Under the pieces are notes generated by a model. It did not search any database. It was not told the DNA's origin and saw only the letters and a list, made by a program, of their open reading frames with translations. From Fimbriiglobus ruber (lineage in GTDB: Bacteria; Planctomycetota; Planctomycetia; Gemmatales; Gemmataceae): a DNA stretch of 64,000 nt. A program made the position numbers and the translations under genes. Positions within the stretch are counted from its first letter, which is position 1. Each line of letters opens with the position of its first letter. Below, piece after piece: positions 26,124 through 35,734 of the stretch. The stretch is from the NCBI RefSeq assembly GCF_002197845.1, contig NZ_NIDE01000004.1, forward strand, positions 1 to 64,000, written 5' to 3'.

Positions 26124-26378
26124 ATGAATGGGACCGTGAAGAATGGGGTGATCGTGCCGGACGAGTCACTGTCACTGCCGGAGGGGGCGCGGGTTCGGTT
26201 CGAGGTGGAAGAAGTGTTCGAGTATCCACACCCAATGGCCACTTACGACCGTGAGAAGGAACTGACCGTTTTGCGAGAGTCTATCGAAGATCTCAGAGCC
26301 GGTCATGGGAGCGGAGCCCGGGAGTTCCTCAAACAACTCGCGATCGAACGAGGATTGCCGTTGGAACCCGGGGAATGA
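26124..26378 (+). CDS. AF2212-like antitoxin candidate
   Basis: This 84-residue protein starts at ATG 26124 behind GAGGG. The N-terminal half G-V-I-V-P-D-E-S-L-S-L-P-E-G-A-R-V matches the AF2212-like (DUF104) fold seen in antitoxin-like proteins. The C-terminal half is charged and helical (L-R-E-S-I-E-D-L-R-A). It is followed three bases later by a ParE/RelE-like gene, giving the classic antitoxin-toxin order. The fold assignment is from motif resemblance only. Confidence 0.7.
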   Translation: MNGTVKNGVIVPDESLSLPEGARVRFEVEEVFEYPHPMATYDREKELTVLRESIEDLRAGHGSGAREFLKQLAIERGLPLEPGE

Positions 26379-26381
26379 GTA

Positions 26382-26702
26382 ATGTCCTTCACGGTCGTCT
26401 TGCTCCCGCGGGCGAAGGCCGACATCCGGACTATCGGCGAGTGGTTCGGCAAGCCTAATAAATCTGCCGAGGCACGATGGCGGAAACGAATACTTCAAGC
26501 GGTCGATGCACTGACCACCGATCCCGTTCGCTATCCTCTGGCCGAAGACGCCATGGATTTGGGATTAGACCTTCGGGAATTGATTGTCGGTCGACGACGG
26601 GGAATCGCTCACCGCATTCTATTCACCATCGACGACCAGACCGTTCATGTGCTTCGCGTCCGTCACGCTTCCCAGGACCGGCTCTCGGACGACGACCTCT
26701 AA
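26382..26702 (+). CDS. ParE/RelE-family toxin
   Basis: This 106-residue protein has the ParE/RelE layout: L-L-P-R-A-K-A-D-I-R-T-I at the start, a central helix pair (R-W-R-K-R-I-L-Q-A-V-D-A-L), then D-L-R-E-L-I-V-G-R-R-R-G-I-A-H-R-I-L-F and the terminal V-H-V-L-R-V-R-H-A-S-Q-D. The last is the standard R-x-x-H ending of ParE-like toxins. The ATG at 26382 follows the upstream stop by three bases with a G-rich site, indicating translational coupling. Whether the target is gyrase or ribosome-bound mRNA cannot be told. Confidence 0.82.
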   Translation: MSFTVVLLPRAKADIRTIGEWFGKPNKSAEARWRKRILQAVDALTTDPVRYPLAEDAMDLGLDLRELIVGRRRGIAHRILFTIDDQTVHVLRVRHASQDRLSDDDL

Positions 26703-26772
26703 CTTCGGCCGGGATCTCTAACAAGAACAAGTGCCTCGCACGGATCAACTTTCTTTATGGGTCGATTTCGCG

Positions 26773-27669
26773 TTAATGCCGCGGCTGGGGCAACATCACT
26801 ACCACGTGCCGCACGACCCAGGCTCCCATCAACACGAAGAGAGCCGCGAACGTCATGCTGTAGCGATCGCGGAGTAACAGCAGCATAATCAGCGGCAATA
26901 TGACTCCGCCGCCGATCACCAGTAAAGTGTTCTGGCCGCGTTCCGTCGCGGTCAGCTTATGCATCAGCGTCGGCTTGAGTTCCGCCATGAGAAGGCCGAG
27001 CGGGAGCAAGCCGAAGACGAGCAGGACGCCGAGCCCCACGCGCAGTAATGCCTCAGCCTCCCCGTACCCGGCCCACGTCGCGATGATGAGTAACAGCGCT
27101 GTCCCAATAACGACGGCTGAAAGCGTCAGGTAGGCACCGAACCAACGGGCGTCCTTCCAGCCCGGCTGAGAACTCGTGCTGAACAGGACGCCCTTGTAAA
27201 CCGACGACCCGAGCGCGGGCAGAAGCCCGGTCGCGATGACGATCTTCCGCAGCAGGACCACGGTCGCCGTTTCGGGAAGCCAGTCGAGCCAGATCAACAG
27301 GTCGAGCCCCACGATCACCGTGAGCGGTCCCGAGTAAGCGGTCAGGCACCACGTCCCCAGCGACATCGGCGAAGTCGGTTTGAACACCCGCAGCATGTGG
27401 TGGAACCGGAGCGGGTCGCCGAGGTCGAGGACCAGGCAAAGAAGGTCCACCGTGAGGGCCACGAGGGCCACCATGTACGCGATCCGGGCCACGCCGCCGA
27501 ACACGTCGGGCATGGCGAGGTCCGCGACGGCCGCGGCAAGGAATAACCCCGTCGTTACGCCATTGAAAAAAACGTCCCAGACGACGAGGCTGTGCCAGTC
27601 CGGTGGCTTGGTCACGACGCGGTCGACGTACCCGGCCTGGCTCGTTGGCGGGGCGTGGGTGTGAGCCAT
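26773..27669 (-). CDS. NrfD-type membrane quinone-interacting subunit
   Basis: This 298-residue integral membrane protein has about eight to nine hydrophobic helices, for example F-N-G-V-T-T-G-L-F-L-A-A-A-V near residues 35-50 and G-G-V-I-L-P-L-I-M-L-L-L-L near 255. The D-W-H-S-L-V-V-W-D near the start and D-L-G-D-P-L-R-F-H-H-M-L after helix 3 are NrfD/PsrC family features. It starts one base after the FeS-subunit stop, so it is the third gene of the formate dehydrogenase operon. It should anchor the complex and pass electrons to menaquinone, in place of the cytochrome b FdnI found in E. coli FDH-N. Confidence 0.88.
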   Translation of the reverse strand: MAHTHAPPTSQAGYVDRVVTKPPDWHSLVVWDVFFNGVTTGLFLAAAVADLAMPDVFGGVARIAYMVALVALTVDLLCLVLDLGDPLRFHHMLRVFKPTSPMSLGTWCLTAYSGPLTVIVGLDLLIWLDWLPETATVVLLRKIVIATGLLPALGSSVYKGVLFSTSSQPGWKDARWFGAYLTLSAVVIGTALLLIIATWAGYGEAEALLRVGLGVLLVFGLLPLGLLMAELKPTLMHKLTATERGQNTLLVIGGGVILPLIMLLLLRDRYSMTFAALFVLMGAWVVRHVVVMLPQPRH

Positions 27670-27670
27670 G

Positions 27671-28630
27671 TTAGCGTCCCGTCAGAAACAGTGTCAGAAG
27701 CAGGACGACCAGCGCCGCCAAACCGGCGCCGACCGTGCGGACGTAGTCGCCCTTCATATGAATCCAGGGGTTGACCGCGCTCGCCGGGAGGCCGTAAACC
27801 TCCGGCCGGTCGACCAGGAGATAGAAGGAGTTCAGGTCCGAGTACGTCTCGGTCGCGGCCGCCCCATACAAGTGGGCTCTCGTCTCGCCCTTTGCGCGCA
27901 GTGTCTCGACCCGGGCGGCCGCCTTCGCCCGCAACTCGTCCACCGGGCCGAACTGGATTGACGCCGTCGGGCACGCCTTGGCACATGCTGGGACGAGGCC
28001 GTCCTTCTGGCGGTCGTAGCAGAGCGTACACTTGTGCGTGTGGCCGTCGAAGTGGCTGCGGGTGATGACGCCGAACGGGCAGGCCGCAATACAGTACGCG
28101 CAGCCGTTGCAAATGTCCGGCTGGATGTAGACGTTGCCGAACTCGTTGTAGATGATCGCACCAGTCGGACACGCCTGTTGGCACGGGGCCGTCACACAGT
28201 GTTTGCACACGTCGCTCATCATGAGCCAACGGTTGCTCTCTGGCGCGGGCGCTGAGACCACGTCTAACGAGATCTTTCCGTTGGCCGGTGCTGGCGGCGC
28301 GGCCGCAGGCGGGGTGGCGAACTGTTCGATGAATTTGACGTGCCGCCACGACCCGGCTGAGAGTTCGCCGGTGTTGTCGTAGCTGTTGCCGGACCACTGG
28401 AACTCGTCGGCCGGGAGTTGGTTCCACTGCTTGCACGCCACCTCGCACGCCTTGCACCCGATGCAGACCGTCGTGTCCGTGTAGAACCCCATCGCGCGGG
28501 CCGGTGCGGGGCGCTTGCCCCGGCGGAGCGGGTAAATGAGCCGGTGGACGATGTTGCCGATCAGACCTCGCGGCGCGACGGGGGTCTCGGTTTGGGTCAA
28601 GCCGCCGAGTTCTAGTTCCCTAACTGCCAT
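27671..28630 (-). CDS. Formate dehydrogenase iron-sulfur subunit
   Basis: This 319-residue protein carries four [4Fe-4S] ligand sets: C-I-G-C-K-A-C-E-V-A-C near residue 56, C-K-H-C-V-T-A-P-C-Q-Q-A-C-P around 135, C-N-G-C-A-Y-C-I-A-A-C-P, and C-T-L-C-Y-D-R. They are followed by C-A-K-A-C-P-T. The closing helix V-G-A-G-L-A-A-L-V-V-L-L-L-T-L-F-L is a C-terminal membrane anchor, as in FdnH/FdoH. The start ATG at 28630 overlaps the end of the catalytic gene by 11 bases, indicating coupled translation. It relays electrons from the molybdenum (or tungsten) subunit to the NrfD-type subunit. Confidence 0.92.
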   Translation of the reverse strand: MAVRELELGGLTQTETPVAPRGLIGNIVHRLIYPLRRGKRPAPARAMGFYTDTTVCIGCKACEVACKQWNQLPADEFQWSGNSYDNTGELSAGSWRHVKFIEQFATPPAAAPPAPANGKISLDVVSAPAPESNRWLMMSDVCKHCVTAPCQQACPTGAIIYNEFGNVYIQPDICNGCAYCIAACPFGVITRSHFDGHTHKCTLCYDRQKDGLVPACAKACPTASIQFGPVDELRAKAAARVETLRAKGETRAHLYGAAATETYSDLNSFYLLVDRPEVYGLPASAVNPWIHMKGDYVRTVGAGLAALVVLLLTLFLTGR

Positions 28631-31600
28631 GGGCGAATCCCCCTTCGGGTTGCGCGGCGGTCGGCGTGTTCGGGACGGGGCCCTGGATCGGCCACCCGGT
28701 CACCGCTTTGGTCGGAGGGAAGGGGGCGTCGTCGCGGTGGTTGGCGATCACCTGGCAGGCGAACACCTTGCCCTCGTGCATGCTCACGTTCGACTCGGCT
28801 ACCAGGGAAGTCAGGTCGTTGGCGTTCCCACCAACCGTCTCCCCGGCGAAGCTCCAGTGGAACGGCAGGCCGATCTGGTGGATCACCCGGCCGTCGACGA
28901 CCAGCGGCTTGATCCGCCGCGTGACCATCGCGCGGGCTTCGAGGTTGCCGCGCGGGGACGTGACCGTCACCCAGCCGCCGTGCGTCACGCCGCGGTCGGC
29001 CGCCAGTTCGGGACTGAGTTCGATGAACATCTCGGGCTGGAGTTCGTTGAGCCAGCTGTTGAACCGACTCATTGGTCCACTGAGATAGTGTTCCGTCAGC
29101 CGGAAGGTGCAGGCCACAACCGGGTACTCCGGCGACGCGGCTTTTGCCAGGTGGTTGAGCGGGCCGTCGAAGGTGCGGACGGTCGGGGTCTTTCTCTGTC
29201 CGGGATAGAGCAAGTTCCCGACCGGGGATTCGAGCGGCTCGTAGTGCGTGGGGAATGGGCCGTCCTTCAAGCCGGGGGCGAAGAGCCACCCGAGGCCGTC
29301 CGGCTTCATGATGAACGGGGCGTCGCCCGGCAGCGCGGCCATGCCCTTCGCGTCCGGCGGCGGGCGGTAGTCCGGGGCCTTGATCGGATCGAAGTCGGGC
29401 ACGTCCGCCCCGACCCACCGGCCCTTGTCCGCGTCCCACCAGATGTATCGTTTGCGTTCCGACCACGGCTGGCCGGCCGGGTCTGCCGACGCGCGGTTGT
29501 ACATCAATCGGCGGTTCTGCGGCCACGCGAAGCCCCAGTCGGGCTGGACCGGGTTGTCCGTGGTCTTGCGTTGGGCCCCGCGATTAACACCCGGCTCCGG
29601 GTAGACGCCGGCGTAAATCCAACAGCCGGACGCCGTGGTCCCGTCGTCCTTCAGTTCCGAGAACCCACCGACCAGCCGCGGGCGGCCGGACCGCGGGTCG
29701 ATGTCGTTCAGGTGGCAGCCGTTCAACTCTTGCAGAACCTGCTCGACATCGGGCTCACCTTCGATGCGGCTGGTCGTGCCGTCGGGCAGGTGGTGCTTGC
29801 CGTGGTGGTAGTCCCAGGTCAGGTTCAAGAGCGGCTGGTCGCGGTCGGCCGTCGACCCGGCGTAGAGGGCTTTCAGCCGGAGGCCGAGGTTGAAGACGAA
29901 CCAGGCGTCCGACCGGCAGTCGCCCGGCGGGTCCATCGTCTTGCCGTGCCACTGGATGAGCCGCTGGGTGTTAGTCAGCGAGCCGTCCTTCTCCGGGCTG
30001 GCAGCCGCGGGGATGAAGAAGACTTCGGTCTTCACCTCGGACGCCGGCGGTCCGGTCGGATCGCTTTTCCAGAAGACGGCGCTCTCGGTCTCGAACCAGT
30101 CGAGGACGACCAGCCAGTCCAGGTTGCGTAGCCCCGCCCGGTGTAGCCCCGCGTTCGGGCCGCCGCCGCCGGGGTTCTGGCCGAACAGGAAGTACCCTTT
30201 CATCTCCCCGCGGGACATCCGGTCGAACGTCGGGAGTTGCGAGTAGTCGCCGTCGATCCGCGGCAGCCAGTCGAATCGGTAGTCGTTCTCGGCCTTGGCC
30301 GCGTCGCCGTAGTAGGACTTCAGCAGGCTGACGATGAACTTGCGGAAGTTGGCCCAGTAGCCGGTCTTCATGCCCTCGTGATCGACGTAAGAATCGAGGG
30401 TCTTGTGCGACTCCTTACTGGTCGGCTGCGGGAGGTAGCCCGGGAGCATGTCGTACAGCGTCGACACGTCGGTCGAGCCCTGGATGCTGGAGTGGCCACG
30501 CATGGCCATGATCCCGCCGCCGGGTCGCCCGATGTTGCCGAGCAGCAGTTGCAGGATGCCGGCCGCCCGAATGGTCTGGACGCCGGTCGTGTGCTGCGTC
30601 CAGCCGACCGCGTAAACGAGGGACGTCGTCCGCTCGCGGCTCGAGTTTGCACAGAGTAACTCGGCGACGCGAACAATCTCCTCCGGGCTGCACCCGCAGA
30701 CGCGCGAGGCGATCTCCGGCGTGTACCGCTCGAAGTGTCGCCGAAGCAGTTGCATGACGCACCGGGGATTTTGGAGCGTCGGGTCGCGGGGCGGTTGCTC
30801 GTTCGGGGCCGTCGTCATGTCGGACCGCGGCAACTCGTGCGAGGTCGCGCCGCCCATGACGGCCGCGCCGTGTACTCCAGGGCTGGATTTCGAGCCCTCC
30901 GAGCCGGCGTCCGCACCGTCGCGAGCCTGGCCGTTTTGGGCTCCGTTGGCAGAAGCGTTTGCCTTGTCGCTCGGCGAGTGTTCGTATCCCCACTGCCCTT
31001 TCTCGGCGTCGTAAGACCCTTTCACGGGATCGTACCCGCTGAAGAGCCCCGCGAGGTCTTCCGTGTCGCGGAAGCCGTCCTCGATAATCATGGACGCGTT
31101 CGTGTACGCGACCACGTACTCGTGGAACCACTTCTCGTTGGTCAACACGTAGTTGATGAGGGCTCCCAGGAACGCGATATCCGAGCCGGCGCGGATGCCG
31201 ACGTATTTGTCGCACAGGGCCGACGTCCGGGAGAACCGCGGGTCGACGTGGATGAGCGTCGCACCCTTCTCTTTTGCGCGCATGGGCCAGCGGAAGCCGA
31301 CCGGGTGGGCTTCGGCCATGTTCGACCCCATGAACAGGATGCAGTCACTGTTCGCGAGGTCCTGGGTATAAGAGGTGGCCGCACCGCGGCCGAACGAAGC
31401 GCCCAGACCGGGCACTGAGGCGGAGTGTCATATCCGCGCCTGGTTCTCCACGGATACTACGCCCAGGCCGATGGTGAACAGCTTCTTGATCAGGTAGTTC
31501 TCTTCGACATCGAGCGTCGCCCCGCCGAGTGTCCCGATGCTTTTGAGTGAGTTGACCGTCTGCCCGGCCGCGTTCTTTTCGGCGAAGTCGGCGTCCCGGG

Positions 31601-31949
31601 CGTCCTTGATCTTGTTCGCGATTCGCTCCATCGCCCAGTCGAGCGGCTTCGTCTCCCACTTGTCCGAGTACGGCGCCCGGTACATGACGTGCGTGACGCG
31701 GTGTGCGTTGGTCGCGAGTTGGAAGGCGTTCGCCCCCTTGGGGCAGAGCGTCCCTTCGTTGATCGGGCTGCGCGGGTCGCCCTCGATGTCGATCAGCTTG
31801 CCGCCCTTGGTGTAAATCAACTGGCCGCAGCCGACCGCACAATACGGGCAGACGCCCGGCGTCACCGTCGCCCCCCGGAGGCGGGACGCTTTATCGCTGG
31901 TCTGGGGGCTGAACGGTTGCGGCTTGTTGGCCATCGGGAGGCGGAACAT
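28620..31949 (-). CDS. fdnG: Selenocysteine-containing formate dehydrogenase catalytic subunit
   Basis: This 1109-residue molybdopterin enzyme oxidises formate. C34-X2-C37-X3-C41 with C69 (L-C-P-K-G) bind the proximal [4Fe-4S] cluster. At residue 174 there is an in-frame TGA (31430-31428) inside V-E-N-Q-A-R-I-[U]-H-S-A-S-V-P, the exact place of selenocysteine in FDH-N/FDH-O (compare N-Q-A-R-V-U-H). Reading continues in frame with F-G-R-G-A-A-T and N-M-A-E-A-H-P-V-G for another 935 residues. A SECIS-like hairpin follows the TGA. No twin-arginine signal precedes the cluster domain, unlike E. coli FdnG. A 60-residue low-complexity insert lies around residues 325-390. It is first in the operon with the FeS and NrfD genes. 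Confidence 0.92.
31398..31430 (-). promoter_or_regulatory. Bacterial SECIS element after in-frame UGA
   Basis: On the minus strand the UGA (31430-31428) is followed by 11 bases and then AGUGCCCGGUCUGGGCGCU (31416-31398). This folds into a seven-pair stem (AGUGCCC with GGGCGCU, one G-U pair) with the loop GGUCU. The GGUCU loop and 11-base spacing match the E. coli fdhF SECIS, which recruits SelB with Sec-tRNA. This explains readthrough of the UGA as selenocysteine. It lacks the bulged U of the E. coli element, so SelB contact details may differ. Confidence 0.88.
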
Positions 31950-32281
31950 GGTGCTTCTCGGGTTCGAGAACCGCGGCGAGATCGGGATGCCGGCAACGAA
32001 CGATCTATTTTAATGTACTGTATCGGACATGCGCCTTACACCGTTTGCTCGCTTTCTTGACGGCGACAGTACGTCGGGCGATCTCTGCCTTGTAAAGCGC
32101 GTTATACCGAAGTGATGGACGGGCCCGTCACGCTTGTTCTCTGAGGCATTTCAGATCGCGCCGGCGCCCGCCGAACGCTCCCGAAATGTGAGCGGTGTAC
32201 GCCGTCTCCAGGATTTCTTGCGCCGCGGGTGCCCCGAACGGGCATTACCCGGAAACAATCCGAGTAGCCGGAGGAACCGCG
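31950..32281. other. Divergent intergenic region, formate dehydrogenase / sigma factor
   Basis: This 332-base region separates the minus-strand formate dehydrogenase operon from the plus-strand sigma-WD40 gene, so it should contain both promoters. It has no gene or strong repeat. The stretch 32004-32040 is relatively AT-rich, and GGAGG at 32270-32274 serves the sigma-factor gene. No operator was recognised. Confidence 0.5.
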
Positions 32282-35200
32282 ATGTCCCGCCTCGAACTTC
32301 ACTGCGTAACCGCCTTGCTCCGAACCGACGCCGGTGTCAAACCGCCTACCGACGCCGAACTACTCGCCCGCTTCTCCGCCGACCGGGACGAGGGGGCATT
32401 CGCTGAACTGGTCACGCGACACGGCGGGTTGGTCCTCGGGACGGCCCGCCGCCACCTCGGCGACCGACATGCGGCCGAGGACGTGTTCCAGGCCACGTTC
32501 CTGGTCCTCGCCCGCAAGGCCGGCACCGGGCGGTGGGGGCACACGGTCGGCCCGTGGCTGTACGCGACCGCCGCCCGTCTCGCGCGGAAGGCCCGCCGGC
32601 CTTCTCCCTTCGCCGGTCAAGCCGACGTCCCGATGACCGGCCCCGACCCCGCGGTGGCCGCCGCCTGGGGCGAAGTCTGCCGGGCGGTGGACGAGGAACT
32701 CGCCGCACTGCCCGAATCCGTCCGCGGGCCGCTCGTGCTGTGCTACCTCCAGGGCCGCACCCGGGACGAGGCGGCGGCGTTGCTCGGGTGCTCACTGGCC
32801 AAACTGAAACGGCGCCTGGAGCGCGGGCGGAACATCCTCCACGACCGGCTCGCCCGCCGCGGGATCGGCCTCCCGGCCGCAGGCGTCGGCGTGCTGGCCA
32901 CCGATCTCGCGGTCGCGGCGGTCGACGCCCGCGCCACGGCATGCGCCGCGGCGTCCCACGTCGCGGCCGGCCACGCCTCCACCGGGCTGATGGCGCTGCT
33001 CGGCGGCCGCTTCGCCTGGACCAAGGCTGTAGTCGTCGCCGTCGCGCTCGTCGCGTGCGGAGTCGGGCTGGTCGGAGCCGCCGGGTGGGTCGGGAACGAG
33101 ACCCCGGCCGCTCCGATCGAACCGCCAAGTCTCCCGAAAGGGAGCAAGGAGGACGTCCGTACCGATCGGTTCGGAGATCCGCTGCCGGCGGGCGCCCTGC
33201 TCCGCCTGGGGACGAGCCGGCACCGCGCGGCGGGCGCCCACGTAGCGGTGACGCCGGACGGCAAGTCGGTAGTGACCGCCGGCGACGATCTGGTTCTCCG
33301 CGTTTTCGACACGACCACCGGGGAAATACGGGAGACGCGTCGCCTGGACGGCCCGCCAACCTACCACACCGCCCTCTCGGCTGACGGCCGCTATCTGGTG
33401 GGCGCATCGTACCCGGCCCCGGAGAGGGTCGAACTCCGTGTGTGGGACCTGACCACCGGTAAGTTCGTCAGGCAGCTCGCGCTAGACCGGGGCCCGGCCG
33501 ACGCGCTTGCGATCCACGCCGGCACAACGAAGGTGGCCTTCGTTCGCGGCCCGCTCACCTGGCCGCCCTCCATCCAGAAGGCATATGTATGGGATTTCGC
33601 GACCGGTGCCGAACCGGTCAAGGTAAGCGAATTCAAGCCGACGCCACAGCGTTTCGGCGAGTCTCGCACCCTGTTCTCCCCGGACGGGTCGAGGCTGCTC
33701 GTCCGCCAACCCGACGGCCAGTTACTTTGTTGGGACGTTGGGGGCCGGAAAACCCTGTGGGAGAAGTCGCGGCCGTACATCAAGTTCTTTTTCTTCGCCC
33801 CCGACGGCAAGACCGTAGTCACCGAGCGTGAAGGCGTCAACCTATCTGGCTTCCAGCGGTGGTCGGCCGCCGACGGAGCCAGGGTGGACGGGCCGGAGTG
33901 GGACGGCAAGGGGGTCAAGGACACTTACGGATACGCGCCGGTGGCGGAATCCGCGGACGGGAAACTGGTGGCCCTGGTCCACGGGCAGAAACAGATCGTT
34001 TTCTTCGACACGGTCAAAAAGGCCATCGTCCGGGAACTGAATGACCCGCGCCGGGCACCCGGGGAGGCGGCCGTCGGCTACTGGGCCGTCCCGACCAACT
34101 TCGCCTTTACCCCGGACGGGACCGGATTCCTATGGCGGTCGCCGACCCTCCAGCGCTGGGACATCGCGACCGGGAAGGCGACGTGGCCAGCCACGTGGGA
34201 CCAGGGGCACACTGAGGCCGTCATCCGCCTCCTTTTCGCGCCCGACGGTACCGCCCTCGTTTCCATGGCCGACGACGATCGTTGCTACGTGTGGGACCTG
34301 GCGTCGGGCCGCCCCAGGCACCGACTACCGAAGAGGTACGGTAACCTCGCCGCGATCAGCGCGGACAGCCGCACGCTGTTCGCGTCGGACGATTGTTACG
34401 TGCCGCCGAAAGCCTGGGACCTGACCTCCGGGATAGGCGAGCCACTTCTGAAAGGGGACACTCTTTTTCCACAGTACGCCTCGGGTGGAGGTCGGGAGAT
34501 CGCCTTGACTCCGGACGGGAAGCAACTCGTCACCGTGACCGACAATCACATCGGCAAGCAGCGCATCCCAACCGGCCGCTATCTGACGGTGTGGGATCTC
34601 TCCTCCGGGAAACTCGCCCGGGAAGAGAAGATCGGTGAAGGCGGGGACGCGCCCGTCCTCGCCCCGGGGGGACAGTCGTACGCGGTCGTGTCCCGCGCCG
34701 GGCCGACCGCGGGCGTCCGCCTCGTTGCCACGGCGACCGGCAAGGAAATCGGCGGGCTGGTGGATAATGACGTCGCCGAGAACAGCAGTCCGCGGGTGGT
34801 TCTGGAGCCGGTGTTCTCATCAGACGGGCGGTTGCTGGCCACACGGGTGAGCGACGACACCGGCACGAGTCGGTCGGTCGGTGACTATCCGGTGCGGGTG
34901 TGGGACGTCGCGACCACTAGCCTCATTACTGAGTTCCCCGCCGCAGGGGCAGTCCGTTTCGCGTTCTCGCCGGACGCGCGGTCCCTGGTGGTCGCCGGGC
35001 CGGGCGGCTTCCGGGTCTACGAGTTGGCCAGCCGGAAAGAAATACAAGCAGTGTCGGCGACGGGGGTGATACGGGGTCGAAAGCCCGGCCCGTTCGCCAC
35101 CGCACTGGCCGTCGGCCCGGGTGGGCGGACAGTCGCCACGGGGCACGGCGACGGGACGATTTTGGTCTGGGACGCAACGCCGCCGCGGGCCGCGCTCCGC

Positions 35201-35695
35201 GCGGCGGACGTGAACACGGTGTGGGCGGCCCTGGCCGACGCGGATGCGAAGGCGGCCCACACCGCGGTACTCCGACTCGCGGAGGCCCCCGATCTCGCGT
35301 TGCGACTGTTCGAGGATAAGCTCAAGCCGGCCACCCAGGCTCCGGGTGCGACGGACCTGGTGCGACGACTGGACGCGGAGGACGTCAAAGAGCGAGAAGC
35401 GGCCGAAGCGAAACTGCGAGCGTTCGGGAGCCGAGCCGAGCCAGCCCTCTCCGCGGCTATGGCTGGTCAGCCTTCGGCCGAAGTCCGCGCCCGCGCCGGG
35501 CGATTGCTGGCTGCCCTGTCCCTGGCGGTGGCGCCACCCGACGAGGATCTGAGGGACATCCGGGCCGTGGAAGTGCTGGAGGCTATCGGGACACCTGCGG
35601 CCCGGCAGTTCCTGTCCCGGCTCTCGACCGGGGAATCCGGAGTCCGGCTGACCCGGGAGGCGAAGGCGACTTTCACCCGGCTCGGCGGCCGGTAA
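32282..35695 (+). CDS. ECF sigma factor fused to transmembrane helix and WD40 propeller
   Basis: This 1137-residue protein starts at ATG 32282 behind GGAGG. Sigma region 2 is at about residues 25-85 (D-E-G-A-F-A-E-L-V then D-V-F-Q-A-T-F-L-V-L-A-R-K-A) and region 4 at about 145-200 (L-P-E-S-V-R-G-P-L-V-L-C-Y, T-R-D-E-A-A-A-L-L-G-C-S). A single membrane helix follows near 245-268 (A-V-V-V-A-V-A-L-V-A-C-G). Residues about 300-970 contain WD40-like repeats (W-D-L-T-T-G-K, V-W-D-L-A-S-G-R). The C-terminal part has HEAT-like helices (R-R-L-D-A-E-D-V-K-E-R-E-A-A). The topology puts the sigma domain in the cytoplasm and the propeller outside, a one-protein signal sensor. Such C-terminally extended ECFs are known in Gemmata. 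Confidence 0.9.
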   Translation: MSRLELHCVTALLRTDAGVKPPTDAELLARFSADRDEGAFAELVTRHGGLVLGTARRHLGDRHAAEDVFQATFLVLARKAGTGRWGHTVGPWLYATAARLARKARRPSPFAGQADVPMTGPDPAVAAAWGEVCRAVDEELAALPESVRGPLVLCYLQGRTRDEAAALLGCSLAKLKRRLERGRNILHDRLARRGIGLPAAGVGVLATDLAVAAVDARATACAAASHVAAGHASTGLMALLGGRFAWTKAVVVAVALVACGVGLVGAAGWVGNETPAAPIEPPSLPKGSKEDVRTDRFGDPLPAGALLRLGTSRHRAAGAHVAVTPDGKSVVTAGDDLVLRVFDTTTGEIRETRRLDGPPTYHTALSADGRYLVGASYPAPERVELRVWDLTTGKFVRQLALDRGPADALAIHAGTTKVAFVRGPLTWPPSIQKAYVWDFATGAEPVKVSEFKPTPQRFGESRTLFSPDGSRLLVRQPDGQLLCWDVGGRKTLWEKSRPYIKFFFFAPDGKTVVTEREGVNLSGFQRWSAADGARVDGPEWDGKGVKDTYGYAPVAESADGKLVALVHGQKQIVFFDTVKKAIVRELNDPRRAPGEAAVGYWAVPTNFAFTPDGTGFLWRSPTLQRWDIATGKATWPATWDQGHTEAVIRLLFAPDGTALVSMADDDRCYVWDLASGRPRHRLPKRYGNLAAISADSRTLFASDDCYVPPKAWDLTSGIGEPLLKGDTLFPQYASGGGREIALTPDGKQLVTVTDNHIGKQRIPTGRYLTVWDLSSGKLAREEKIGEGGDAPVLAPGGQSYAVVSRAGPTAGVRLVATATGKEIGGLVDNDVAENSSPRVVLEPVFSSDGRLLATRVSDDTGTSRSVGDYPVRVWDVATTSLITEFPAAGAVRFAFSPDARSLVVAGPGGFRVYELASRKEIQAVSATGVIRGRKPGPFATALAVGPGGRTVATGHGDGTILVWDATPPRAALRAADVNTVWAALADADAKAAHTAVLRLAEAPDLALRLFEDKLKPATQAPGATDLVRRLDAEDVKEREAAEAKLRAFGSRAEPALSAAMAGQPSAEVRARAGRLLAALSLAVAPPDEDLRDIRAVEVLEAIGTPAARQFLSRLSTGESGVRLTREAKATFTRLGGR

Positions 35696-35734
35696 GGCCT
35701 GCTGGCGGCAAGCCAGATGAAAGCTATAAGATCG

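Noticed and set aside
28536-30131. 531-residue open frame antisense to formate dehydrogenase
   Set aside because: Composition is R/V/G-biased, with no domain, and it lies wholly over strongly conserved catalytic-subunit sequence.
31428-31949. Separate truncated formate dehydrogenase N-terminal gene, or a nonsense pseudogene
   Set aside because: The TGA is in frame, at the known selenocysteine position, and followed by a SECIS-like hairpin, so one continuous selenoprotein gene is the better reading.
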